NCBI RefSeq assembly: GCF_018873765.1
Contig: NC_057918.1
Coordinates: forward strand, 70,159,871-70,223,870
DNA length: 64,000 bases
From: Telopea speciosissima
Lineage: Eukaryota > Streptophyta > Magnoliopsida > Proteales > Proteaceae
Direction: 5' to 3'
In this document: positions 1 through 9,493 of the stretch, piece after piece
Layout of the letters: each line of letters opens with the position of its first letter
How positions within the stretch are numbered: position 1 is the first letter of the stretch
Program-made: the position numbers and the translations under genes
Notes under the pieces: generated by a model
What the model was told of the DNA's origin: nothing
Database searches by the model: none
The model's input: only the letters and a program-made list of their open reading frames with translations

Positions 1-921
1 AAATTGTGTCAAAGTTTCCTCTTAAATACCAGGATGTTAAACAATAATGTGATAGATCTATCAGATCCATATGTCCATGGGAAGTTTTCATAAGAAATAT
101 GTACTTATTTCTGAAATGGAAACTAACTATATGCAAGATTTTCCCTTATTAAAATGAAGCATGAAAGTGATACATCTTGGATCACCACCACAAATCCTTG
201 GCTCCCAGAAAATTCTGTCAACAAATTTTTTTTTTAATTATTTAGTTCTATGGTTAAAACAAGGGTAGTCTTTCGTGTAACTATATCCAGTGAAAAAGTT
301 CACTTTACCATGACATTTTTATCCTTACAAATGTTTGTAATGAATATGAGTGGGAGGGTAGTATTTGTAAATTCACTTGTAATCCCCCCTCTCTCCACTA
401 CACCCCCTCGAGCGATGGTTTGCAGCAGCAGTGCCGGCAACACCTCTCCCCACCCCTTCCTTTTTGGTTCTTCCTCCCGACCCCTAAAATGGATACAGTG
501 GCACTGGCATCCCTATGTTAGAGGAGGAGTGTCTCTTGGGATGGCATACGGTGCAAGCCCACCCTAACCCTGTTCTTCCTCATGCCCACTGCAATCCCTT
601 TCCAACCCCTGTTCTTCCTCACGCTCCCACCCCTTCTCAAATGGATATTTTAATTCCCAACCACCCTATCCGCCACCTCGGAACCCCACCCTACCCAACC
701 CCCTGGTTGCCCGCCCTCCCCTGCAACCCCGCCTCTCTCCATAACCACACCCCTGTGCATCGTCACACCAACACCTAGCCACCGCTGCAAACCGCCTCTG
801 CCATTCATGCTCCGCCATCACACAACCCCTGCCCCACCCCCATATGCAACTCCACCAATCTCTGATTCTCCTTATGCCCTGAAAATTCTTCATCGGTAAT
901 AGAGGAGAACCCAAACGGATT
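1..921. other. Intergenic or intronic DNA without a recognised gene
   Basis: No open frame here resembles a known protein. The first ~380 bases are AT-rich. Bases ~385-860 are C-rich and CCC/ACC-rich, which produces spurious proline-rich frames on both strands. The stretch lies upstream of the WD40 exons at 3794 and could be part of a long intron of that gene, but the sequence alone does not prove this. Confidence 0.5.
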
Positions 922-1120
922 AAAATCCTCTGCAGTTCGGGCCTGAGAGCTCGACACGTGGAAGATGCTTCATCCAACGGTGCAAGATCAATTGACCCAG
1001 TTTTTTTTTTGTTCTCTTTCTTCTCGAGCTCGGCACCATTGGATGTCTCATCTTCCACGTGTCGAGCTCTCAGGCCCGAACTGCAAGGCACCGCAAGATG
1101 CCCGCACTGCAGAGGATTTT
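922..1120. mobile_element. MITE-like foldback element
   Basis: Bases 922-936 (AAAATCCTCTGCAGT) are the exact reverse complement of 1106-1120. Inside them a second pair of arms, about 931-985 and 1032-1085, is also inverted and nearly perfect, including GAGCTCGACACGTGGAAGATG. A T-rich loop separates the inner arms. The element has no coding capacity and is about 200 bp, which fits a miniature inverted-repeat transposable element. I could not settle the target-site duplication or the superfamily. The arms contain CACGTG, so the element brings two G-box-like hexamers. Confidence 0.6.
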
Positions 1121-1159
1121 TTTCCAACCCAAACACTGGGCCTACTCCTCGTTCGATGT

Positions 1160-1600
1160 ATTCTTCAGTGGGCTGCTGCAACTGCTACGGAATTTGTGAA
1201 GAACAGTGCCAAAGTGATCATTTCCAGCATCCAGCATCAAATTGGCCAAGATACACCGGCAAAGCTTGGACCAGATTAGCTTGGCGCTACACACTTACAT
1301 CTCCAATTTTGTGGTGGTAGGGATTGTGAAGTTGGCTACAGCAGAGCTTTGCAAGTATGGGATACGACTGAATTGCATCTCTCCCTTTGCCATTCCAACA
1401 CCTTTTGTAAATTTCAATGAATGTGATGGTGAAGACTTATCCTGGGTTTGATGTGGAGTGACTAGTCCAGATTGTTCATGGTGCAGGTGAATGGCTGGAG
1501 CAACTTGTGATGTTCAAGATGTAGGCCAATGCGGTGCTCTAACTGGCCTCAGATGACTCTGGGATCACCAGCACAAGCCCACTAAAACATAAACAAGCCA
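1160..1600 (+). pseudogene. Short-chain dehydrogenase/reductase (SDR) relic
   Basis: Translation in shifting frames gives pieces of a plant SDR of the xanthoxin dehydrogenase / momilactone synthase-like group. The best piece, at about 1305-1410, contains VVGIVKLATAELCKYGIRLN followed by CISPFAIPTPF. This matches the helix after the catalytic Tyr-x-x-x-Lys and the conserved RVNCVSPFAVATP segment. A further piece at about 1490-1570 resembles the family's DVANAVLYLASDDS segment after frame correction. The Rossmann glycine motif and the Tyr-Lys pair are not visible, and frames shift several times, so it cannot encode an enzyme. It directly follows a foldback element. Confidence 0.6.
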
Positions 1601-2285
1601 GCTGAATTAACAATCTTTCTATCTTTCTAACCACTTCGGAATTTGGACCATCAGATTCTTAAGATTTATGTTCTTATGATTAGTTGGGTCGAAAGGTTTT
1701 ACAGGTTGCATTTTTTAAGTTTTAGAATCCAACGAGCTTGGATACTATGTTTTAAGTGTCTAGGCTGTTCTGATGGAGAACGGTACGCCTAAAAAATAAA
1801 AAAGATGAAAGGGTTAATATAGAAACAACGGCCATGGTGCCGCTGGAGATTGCGGTGGTTTGGGGGGGGGGGGGAGAGGAGAGGGTTTGAATTTCACCAG
1901 GAAAGGGGTGAAGGTGGGAGGAGGGGTTGCTGCAGTGGTTTTGGGGGAGTAGGAGAAGTGAGTGTGTGGAATTACATACTTACCCATATTCTTCAGTAAT
2001 ATTCAATATAAAAACCAGGTTAAGATAAAACTACTGAAGCATCTCACTTCACTCTTCATAGTGACGTATAGAAGGATCCTTAAAACAAAGAACTGACAAA
2101 AATTCCGCTTGATAACTTTTATTACAATTTGGAACACTAATGTATCCTCCTGTAATGATTTCCATCAACATATTCTCAGATTTTGCAGCTGTAATGATCG
2201 TGCCTATCTGCATTGAACTCATAGTTGTCATGGCGTCCTGGCGCTGGAGAGGGTTGCATGGTGACCTACGCCATGGCGACCCTCT

Positions 2286-2462
2286 TTGATTTCTTCTTCC
2301 TGTCTCTCTTTCCCTCTTCGATTTCTTCTTCCCGTCTTCGATTTCTTCTTCCCTCTTCGATTTCTTCTTTCCCTCTTCAATTTCTTTCGATTCCTTCTTT
2401 CCCTCTTCGATTTCTTCTTCCTGTCTTCTTTCCCTCTTCGATTTCTTCTTCGATTTCTGAAT
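2286..2462. repeat. Pyrimidine-rich minisatellite, TTTCTTCTTCCCTCTTCGA type
   Basis: A degenerate unit of about 15-20 bases (GATTTCTTCTTCCCTCTTC and variants) repeats about nine times. The plus strand is almost wholly T and C, so six-frame translation yields Phe/Ser-rich and Lys/Arg/Glu-rich frames that are not genes. Such polypyrimidine tracts can adopt triplex structures. Confidence 0.8.
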
Positions 2463-2705
2463 TTTCTTCTTAAAACTTGAGAAACAATAGAGAAAAAATA
2501 AAACATGGCTTGAGTATACATCTATTAACACATTAAAAATAGAGAAAATAAAAAATAAAACATGGTCGACATGCTCGCCATGTCGATATATCGGCGTGAC
2601 ACCCCTCCACCGACTTGGATCGCCGTGACGCCGTGACAACTATGATTGAACTAATACTTTGGTGTCTCATCTATTACACATACAAGCATGGTTGTGGACA
2701 CCATC

Positions 2706-2754
2706 ACCCCCCCCCCCCCCCAAAAAAAAAAAAAAAAGAAAAAAAAAGAAAAGT
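2706..2754. repeat. Poly(C)-poly(A) tract
   Basis: About 15 C residues are followed by about 16 A residues and then A-rich sequence with isolated G. It could be the A-tail of a decayed retroposed sequence, but no recognisable body precedes it. The exact length of such homopolymers is unreliable in assemblies. Confidence 0.6.
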
Positions 2755-2854
2755 TGAATGTAAAGATACAATTATACAGCTATTCAATTCCATTTGCAGC
2801 TCCTGACTCGGATACAAGATTCACATGACTTTCACAGATGTTTTCCTTTTTAAG

Positions 2855-3532
2855 GCCTAATTTGGTATGATTTCTATTTCAATTTCATGGGGTGATTTCT
2901 ATTTGGAAATCGTTTGGTTTGATTTTTTCACCTTATTTCAATGAAATAGAAATTCTGAAACAACTCCTCAGCTATTTCAGAATTTCTGTTTCATTTGATT
3001 TCACTCTTGCTCTTTAATGAGCACATGGTTAATTTGATGGGCAAAGTAGTAATTTCATGTTAAAAATAAACACCACCCTTCTTCTCCTAATGGTCTCACC
3101 ACTCCGACATTGCCACCACCACCACTGTCCCGCCATCACTTCCACGCTGCTGCCGCCACCACGGCCACCACCCCACACTGCCACTACCACCACTACTATC
3201 CCCCCACCATTTCCACACTGCTGCCACCATCACCATCACCACCACTGTCACTGTCCCAGTGCCACCACCACCACCATCACCCCCTTCCCGACCCTGCCCC
3301 GCCTCCGCCACCACCACCCTTCCCAGCCCTGCCCCGCCTCTGCCACCACCACCCTTACCAAAGAAGTAGAATCTATTCTCAGAAATTGAACTACCAAATG
3401 GATTTTTTTATTCTTGAAATATTTCATATTGATACAACCAAAACAATTTCAATTTCTTGACCAAAAATCTATTTGTTGACTATTTCATGAAATTAATCCA
3501 AAATTGAAGTAGAAATCATACCAAATCTGGCC
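2855..3532. mobile_element. 678-bp non-autonomous DNA transposon (MITE-like)
   Basis: The left end GGCCTAATTTGGTATGATTT is mirrored at the right end, whose reverse complement reads GGCCAGATTTGGTATGATTT, and the match continues for about nine more bases with one further mismatch. Subterminal regions are AT-rich and carry internal inverted AATTTCTATTTCA motifs. The centre (about 3096-3360) is a CCACCATCACC-type repeat. There is no transposase. GGCC..TTTGGTA ends are common in plant hAT and PIF/Harbinger-derived MITEs. I could not identify a clean target duplication, so the superfamily stays open. Confidence 0.7.
3096..3360. repeat. CCA/CCACCATCACC microsatellite-like core of the MITE
   Basis: Irregular CCACCA, CCACTG and CCATCACC runs give Pro/His/Thr-rich or Gly/Val-rich frames on the two strands. 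These frames have no start or splice context and are composition artefacts. The tract lies wholly inside the inverted-repeat element at 2855-3532, so it probably expanded after or with that element. Confidence 0.75.
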
Positions 3533-3793
3533 CAAGTAGATGAGGTATGATTTATCCTTTGGAGGTACAAGTAACGTAGTCATTTTAACGCCATGCGATC
3601 CCATTGTCACTTTACAGACATTTATTTTCTTTGTAATGTGACGAATCTTTTATGAAGTGCATCCCAAATATTGAGCTCCATTTTCAACTTATTGTGGTCA
3701 CCATTTTGTATTATTTGTTCGAATAATATAGTCCATCCTGAATATTTTAAAAAATATGGTTTAGCAGATGTAATGCTTTATTTTTTTTGGCAG

Positions 3794-5272
3794 CCTAGCT
3801 ATTCTTTACACACATATACTGGACATAGTTCACATGTGATGTCACTAGATTTCCACCCTAAGAAGACAGATGCTTTCTGCTCTTGTGATGGTAATGGTGA
3901 AATTCGATTTTGGAGTGTCAGTCAATATTCATGTACAAGGGTTTGTAAGGTTTGTTCTTAAACCTTCATATCACTTTTGCTTTGGTTCTTAGGGCTCTTT
4001 TGGTTAAGTTTGTTCTTGTTTCCTCAAATTTCTGTTATTTGCTGGAGCAGGGAGGTATGGCACAGGTGAGGTTTCAGCCTAGAATTGGGCAGCTACTGGC
4101 AGCAGCAGCTGAGAACGTTGTGTCCATTATTGATGTTGAAAGTGACAGGCAGACACTCTCCTTACAGGTATTTTTTATGTGTGTTCACTGTTCAGTCTTT
4201 GTTGGGGACTTCAAATGGAGATCTAGGAAAGCAACTCTTGTCATTGTTACCTATAAGATTAATGTAGTCATATCCTATTTGGTAGTATTTATCATATGAC
4301 TTGTATATATTCTCCTCAGGGGCATTCGAAAGAGGTAAACTCAATCTGCTGGGATACAAATGGAGATTATTTGGCATCTGTAAGCCAGGATTGTGTGAGG
4401 GTCTGGTCCATGCCTTCAGGGGAATGCATACATGAGCTTAGCTCCAATGGGAATAAATTTCACTCCTGTGTATTTCATCCAAGTTATTTGACACTGTTGG
4501 TGATTGGAGGCTACCAGGTAATTCTTTACCATTTTTATGGTCATGCACCTAGTTCAGTATTTCAACGAGTATATGCCTTAAAAATGGTACGTAAACTTAT
4601 CTTTGAGAACCAAACCAGCCTGTCCTGTGGGTTGGACAGGATCAGAAACTGCAACAGCCCAACTATGCTAAAAGCTATATCTTTGTAAAAGTTATGCAAA
4701 CAAGCTTTGGTTTTTTTTTTTTGGGGCTAATGAAAACAGTGAAATATTTGTGAACAATTACTCAACTGTTATTATTCATTACATTGATTGTGAATATCAG
4801 AAGTAATTATGGTTACCTGAACCAGGCAGGCCCAAAGTGGCCTGCTAGATAAATACGTATAATAAATGTAAATTGAATGAAACAATCAATATCCATTGAT
4901 TTTTATTTTTAAAAAAATAAATTAAAATACAGATCTTGATTTCATTCTATTTCTCAAGTTTCATGTACTCTTAGCTAGCGGCTTACGACCTGCCCAAAGC
5001 ATACCATGTTGAGGAACATGAAATAGGACTATACATGGCCCAGTAGAAACCATGAAACTGGTGTTAGTATTGGATTGATAATTGAAGGTTTAGAGATTAC
5101 TGATTACTGTGTTTGTATTATTGTGCAGTCGTTGGAGCTGTGGAACATGGCCGAGAACAAGAGTATGACAGTTCCCACACACGAGGGTCTGATTGCAGCA
5201 TTGGCCCAATCACCTGTCACTGGGATGGTTGCATCCGCAAGTCATGACAAATCCGTTAAGTTATGGAAATAA
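3794..5272 (+). CDS. LUH: LEUNIG/LEUNIG_HOMOLOG-type WD40 transcriptional co-repressor, 3' exons only
   Basis: Four phase-0 exons splice cleanly: 3794-3949, 4051-4167, 4320-4517 and 5129-5272, each intron GT-AG, ending at TAA 5270-5272. Together they encode ~205 residues of the C-terminal WD40 propeller. Visible family segments are [85 protein letters not shown] and the closing [13 protein letters not shown]. This order and wording match the end of plant LEUNIG/LEUNIG_HOMOLOG proteins, which bind SEUSS-type adaptors and histone deacetylases in the nucleus to repress floral and cell-wall genes. The N-terminal LisH/LUFS domain, the Gln-rich region and the first WD repeats are not in the 3.8 kb upstream, so the gene either has a very long repeat-filled intron or is a fragment. 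No stop or frameshift is visible. LUH is a better guess than LUG, but the paralogue is not certain. Confidence 0.85.
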
Positions 5273-6095
5273 GTCAGTTGGTTTGGCCTTTTCCGCTTCA
5301 TCACGCCTATAGCGTTTGGTGTTGTTACCCAGTCAGTTTCCGCGGAAATCTGCAAAATGCTAAAAATGTATCATTAGTTTGCTTTGTTTTTTTTAATGCC
5401 CATAGTCTTTCTCTCTCTCCTATATTTCTTTTCATTTTCATTTTAAATGGAATAAACTGAGAAATGAGGTTCCCCTTACTGTTTTAGACGGTGCTTGGTC
5501 AATAGAGGTGTATGTGCAGAAGGTTGCTATCCGTATTTCAAGATTTAGGCCAAAGTACAGGGGAAAAAAATATGACAGACGGTTGAAGTACAGTTAGTTC
5601 AAGGGTGAGCTTGTGCAAGTACCAAAGGTGAAAGAGATGAAAAGTTAACCAAGTAGGAACCTGGGGGACAGTTGGGATTTAGGTTATGATATTGGCTTCA
5701 GTTTGGACGTATGAAAGGATTCTTAGTCATTTATGTAATGTATACTGCAACCATTATTTTTTCATTATACATGAAAAGGATATTTGTCTGATCACCTGTG
5801 GTCCATCAGTGAGACACTTCTGTGGTGTAGCATTCCCTTAGTCCTTGTTTGTTTAGCTTGCACCATGGGGTGGGATGGTAATGGGGATGGGATCCCGTGT
5901 TAGTGGGGTGAAGAACAGGGGAAGTAAAAATAACTGGAGATTTCATCCCACCCTTACGTTACCAATTCGATTTTGGTTGTGTATTTTTTAATTGCTTGGT
6001 CGATTTTTTTGAGAAAATAAATTACAAAACAAGTAGGGTTGTTTGGAGGCAGAGTTTTGTGGTATTCTACAAGGATGGAAGACTACAGTTGTTAA
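5273..6095. other. 3' UTR and downstream DNA of the WD40 gene
   Basis: No coding frame is recognised. The first few hundred bases after the TAA are T-rich and include AATAAA-like hexamers (for example AATAAA near 5450), which could serve in polyadenylation. The polyadenylation site cannot be fixed from sequence. Confidence 0.45.
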
Positions 6096-6399
6096 ACACA
6101 TCATCTTAAAGGAGGTATGGTGCTGCAACAACAAATTTTTTGACCTTTTTATCACTCAGACCTCTCCTTTAATACCGTTGAACATTTTACCTCGTTTTTG
6201 GGAATTTATTGAACTCACATAGAATTTCTCTACCCTAACTTTTAGATACACATCATCTTAAAGGAGATATGGTGCTGCAAAAACAAATTTTTTGACATTT
6301 TTACCACTTAGACCTCTCCTTTAATATCGTTGAACATTTTACCTCGTTTTTTGGAATTTGTTGAACTCACACATAATTTCTCTACCCTAACTTTTAGAT
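6096..6399. repeat. Two-copy 152-bp tandem duplication
   Basis: Copy 1 (6096-6247) and copy 2 (6248-6399) start with ACACATCATCTTAAAGGAG and end with CCCTAACTTTTAGAT. They differ at only a handful of positions and contain no coding frame, so this is a fairly recent local duplication. Confidence 0.9.
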
Positions 6400-6763
6400 G
6401 GTGCAAAGACCCCCACAGAACTGTAAAAACTTCCCTGGTTTCCTGATTATATGGTTTTTTTTTTCATCCAAAAAACAAAAAAGAAAGTAGGGTTGACTAC
6501 AAGGGGAACCCTGCTTTGGCGATCATCAGAGGTCTCTTTGGATTTGGCATTTTGGATCCAAATGTTTTTCTGTCCAACTTTCTGTTTTTCATTTTTTGGT
6601 AAATCAGAAATCTATTGATGATAAAAGTACGTAGTTGCCAAAGCATCGTTTACACATAATTAATGAAGCTAAGGATTGGAATTAGGTCAAACAGTTATAC
6701 ACCAAAGGCAAGGTATGCCCAGACGAAAAGATAATTGCGATAGAAAGAGGGAGAGGAACTGAC

Positions 6764-6901
6764 CCTTTGAACATAAGATGATGGCATCAGAGACCAGAGT
6801 ACAGCGAGATACCCATTCATCTGCTTCTGAAGGTTACGTTCAACGACAATGTGGGTCATCCTTTGGTTTTCCACTTCTTCTTTGTTCTCGCAACTCCTAC
6901 A
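6764..6901 (-). pseudogene. bHLH transcription-factor exon relic (subgroup Ia-like)
   Basis: The minus strand encodes [18 protein letters not shown] followed by [10 protein letters not shown] and [10 protein letters not shown]. This matches the basic region and first helix of the plant bHLH94/96, FAMA and SPEECHLESS group, where the norm is QRMTHIAVERNRRKQMN and L-R-S. The HER core contacts are kept, but the two arginines after ERN are Leu-Gln and the arginine in LRS is Trp. Next comes a GT-like donor, but the expected next exon (GDQASIIGGAI..) is not found within several hundred bases. I read it as a single-exon relic. A diverged gene with a distant second exon is less likely. Confidence 0.65.
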
Positions 6902-7268
6902 ACCCGGATGGATGCAAGGGAAGAGTTGTCCATCGGTGAGGTTAGTTAGGATGAAGGTCAAGTTGAACCCCTCCCGCGGTAATGGGAATGGGGAGAGGAA
7001 CAGGCATAATGTAATGTGGAGAGGGAGATAGAGTGAAGGCTGTGGGAGATGGAACGGAGGTGAAGGTGCAGATGGATTCCGGGCGAGAGAGAATATAAAA
7101 AATAGGAGATATCATATTGAAAGTTGAAACTAAAATTTTATGAGTTAACTGATAAGGAAACTGAGATTAGGAGAGCAATTTTGGATGAGAAAATTTAGAA
7201 ATATATAGATCGGGGTGGGCGTCCGTATTAGGATGGGTGGGATATTTTAGAAAAAGAGAGAGAGGAAT

Positions 7269-7300
7269 GTGAGAGAGAGAGAGAGAGAGAAAGAGAGGGG
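7269..7300. repeat. (GA)n microsatellite
   Basis: An almost pure GA run leading into GAGAGGGG, directly beside the left end of the inverted-repeat element at 7301. Confidence 0.8.
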
Positions 7301-7562
7301 TGGGGCTGTAAACGGATCGGATTCGGTTCGGATAGTGCTATATTCGCATCCGATTAGCTATTGGATGGATTCAGATAGTGCTAAACGGATACGGACACTG
7401 ATACGGATCGGATATTTTATCCATTTACATGTAAAATAGCTTTTTGGATAGCTATAGCCTATTCGTATCCACACTCGTTTAGCTTTCGGACGGATTCGGA
7501 TAGTGCTAAACAGATACGGACACAGATACGGAAGCGGATTTCGGCTATTCATTTACACCCCT
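7301..7562. mobile_element. ~260-bp MITE with GGGG(T/C)TGTAAA-type termini
   Basis: The left end TGGGGCTGTAAACGGAT pairs with the right end, whose reverse complement is AGGGGTGTAAATGAAT. AGAGAGGGG flanks both sides (7292-7300 and 7563-7571), a possible 9-bp target duplication, although the GA-rich setting makes chance agreement possible. The interior holds two diverged copies of a ~110-bp CGGATTCGGATAGTGCTAAA-rich segment. There is no coding capacity. GGGTGTAAA ends with CGGAT-rich interiors are familiar from plant MITEs. Confidence 0.65.
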
Positions 7563-8209
7563 AGAGAGGGGGGGGGAGTTTCGGAAGTAAAACGGGAAGT
7601 GGGAGAAAGTAGAAAAAAAAAAAAGGAAAGTAAGAGAGAGGGAACGTAAGAGATGAGAGGAACAAGGAAATTAATTTTTAATGAGTAATTAAATATAAAA
7701 AAATAAAAAGAGTACCAACATTTTGGGAAAAATAAAAAGATGAAAAAAATATATAATGAAAAATATAAGATATTTAATTAAGAAAGAAAGAAAAAATAGT
7801 CAAATGAAAAAAATAGCTACGAAGCATGAGTTCATGCACTTATATAATAGTATGATATGATATGATATAATATGATATGATATGATATGATATAATATGA
7901 TATGATATGATATATATATATATACACTAATTATTCATTGTTATTATTAATACTTAATTATTGTCATTATATAGCACTAATATTTGTTTTGGTTTAAACG
8001 GTTTACCATCGGTTCAAGTAGTTCGGTTTAAACCATTTAACTAAACGATCTCAATTTAAATCCAAAACCGAATCATATATTAAATAGTTTCATGATTTCA
8101 GTGTAAAAGGCTCAATTTGGTTTCGGTTTGATTTTGACACTCTTACTTAAATTACCCAAATACCCTTAGAAGCCTTTTTCCCGCCATTTCATGTGATCAG
8201 ATGAGGTAC
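7563..8209. repeat. AT-rich spacer with a (TGATA)n microsatellite
   Basis: Bases 7850-7924 are a TGATA/TAATA pentanucleotide run ending in (TA)n. The rest is A-rich. Bases ~8000-8150 carry GGTTTAAACCG-like inverted motifs and end near AGTGTCAAAATCAAACCG on the minus strand, reminiscent of another MITE end, but a partner end was not found. No gene is seen. Confidence 0.6.
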
Positions 8210-9493
8210 CTAACACACCCGCTTTGGGAAAACACCAGCAGACGAAGGCGGCAGGATGGATATCGGATAAAGGGAGCCGCTATCGACCTGTGTTCTGGTA
8301 TCACCTGAAGTGGTGCTCTGAAGTTTTAATTTTACGTTCATGCTCGCCGGGGCTTCTTCACCGGTGGTTAATGGCGCACCAGGCCCAGTATCTGTAAATG
8401 GTAATGGGCAACGCAGTGGTGGCCAACGTTCATGGGTTAATCTTTTTCGCGGTGGGAAGGTGCGCGAGGATGCAGGTTCTCTGCCCTTCTTTGTGCCAGC
8501 AGTAGTTAATGGCAGAAGAGTCGCTTTTTGTCCTCCTGAAGAGTTAGAGGAAGAGAAGGATAAATGGGATGCAGCGTTAATTGGATATGTCTTCGGCCCT
8601 AGGCCATTGTTTACTGCCATGCAACGCTTTGTGAAGGAGAAGTCGGGGCACGTTGGTGGTGGCGAGGTTTTTGGTTTAGAGAGTGGTATATTTGTGTTTG
8701 ATTTTCAAGGAAGTGATCTTAGTCGCCAGATATTGGATGAAGGCCCTTGGACCCTTGGTATCCGTCCACTGATCTTGCGGCCTTGGTCGCCGGAGATTTC
8801 GCTGACTAAGAAGGAAGAGTCTGAGTTGCCCCTATGGGTTCGCCTATATGGTCTCAACTTACATTACTGGGGGGAACGTTCATTGGGGCAAATCGCCAGC
8901 GTTCTTGGCCGCCCAATTTGCGTTGATCGGAGAACATCTCAGAGGGAGCGGCTCTCCTTTGCTCGGCTTTGTGTTTCAATTAAGGCCTCTGATGGTCTCC
9001 CAACCACTATTTTGCTTACACAATTATATGGTTCCTTAGTTGAACAATCTGTTCATTATGATTGGACTCCTCCTCTTTGCAGTGTGTGCAAAGTATTTGG
9101 ACATATTGATAATGCTTGCCCTGTTGCTGCTATTAACAATACTGAAGGGAGTGGTGAGTCTCAGCCTGAGGCAATGCAGGTTGAAGATGGCTGGAAGTGA
9201 CCAAGGGGACGTCGAGGACGTGGCAAAAGACCCTACCCTTCGGAGGTCAGTAACCTTTCTGCCGAACCTGTGCTGCCGTCAACCGTTGCCGGCCAAGGTG
9301 ATTCTACGGTCAAGGTTTCGTCAGCGGTTGTCCATGCACGTGGGAGTTCAGACATTAGTTATTCAAAATCTATGGAGGGAGGGAAGTTGGTTGATGATCA
9401 TACACGTGGGGGTTCAACTCGGGGGATTTCAAAACCTATTGATGGAGGGGATTTGGTAGTTGATCATGCTCGTGGAGACTCCAACCGAAGGTT
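8210..9493 (+). pseudogene. L1-type LINE ORF1 (DUF4283 plus CCHC knuckle), cut off by the satellite
   Basis: The reading frame from ATG 8340 gives 286 residues with a DUF4283-type RNA-binding region (about residues 70-150, including ILDEGPWTLG) and then PLWVRLYGLNLHYW. A CX2CX4HX4C knuckle lies at 9078-9119 (CSVCKVFGHIDNAC). This is the gag-like ORF1 of plant L1 LINEs, which coats the element RNA. A TGA at 9198-9200 interrupts the frame, but the same frame stays open to about 9500 with a Ser/Gly-rich tail. That tail holds a 66-bp internal repeat (CATGCACGTGGGAGTTC at about 9333, with variants at ~9399 and ~9465). ORF2 is missing because satellite DNA begins at ~9494. It is the only plus-strand LINE in the window. 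Confidence 0.85.

Noticed and set aside
666..1181. 171-codon minus-strand frame
   Set aside because: It spans the foldback element and C-rich DNA and has no similarity to a known protein.
2049..2521. Lys/Glu/Arg-rich and Phe/Ser-rich frames of up to 196 codons
   Set aside because: They are translations of the pyrimidine-rich minisatellite in different frames and have no domain.
3057..3460. His/Pro/Thr-rich and Gly/Val-rich frames
   Set aside because: They are composition artefacts of the CCA repeat inside a MITE.
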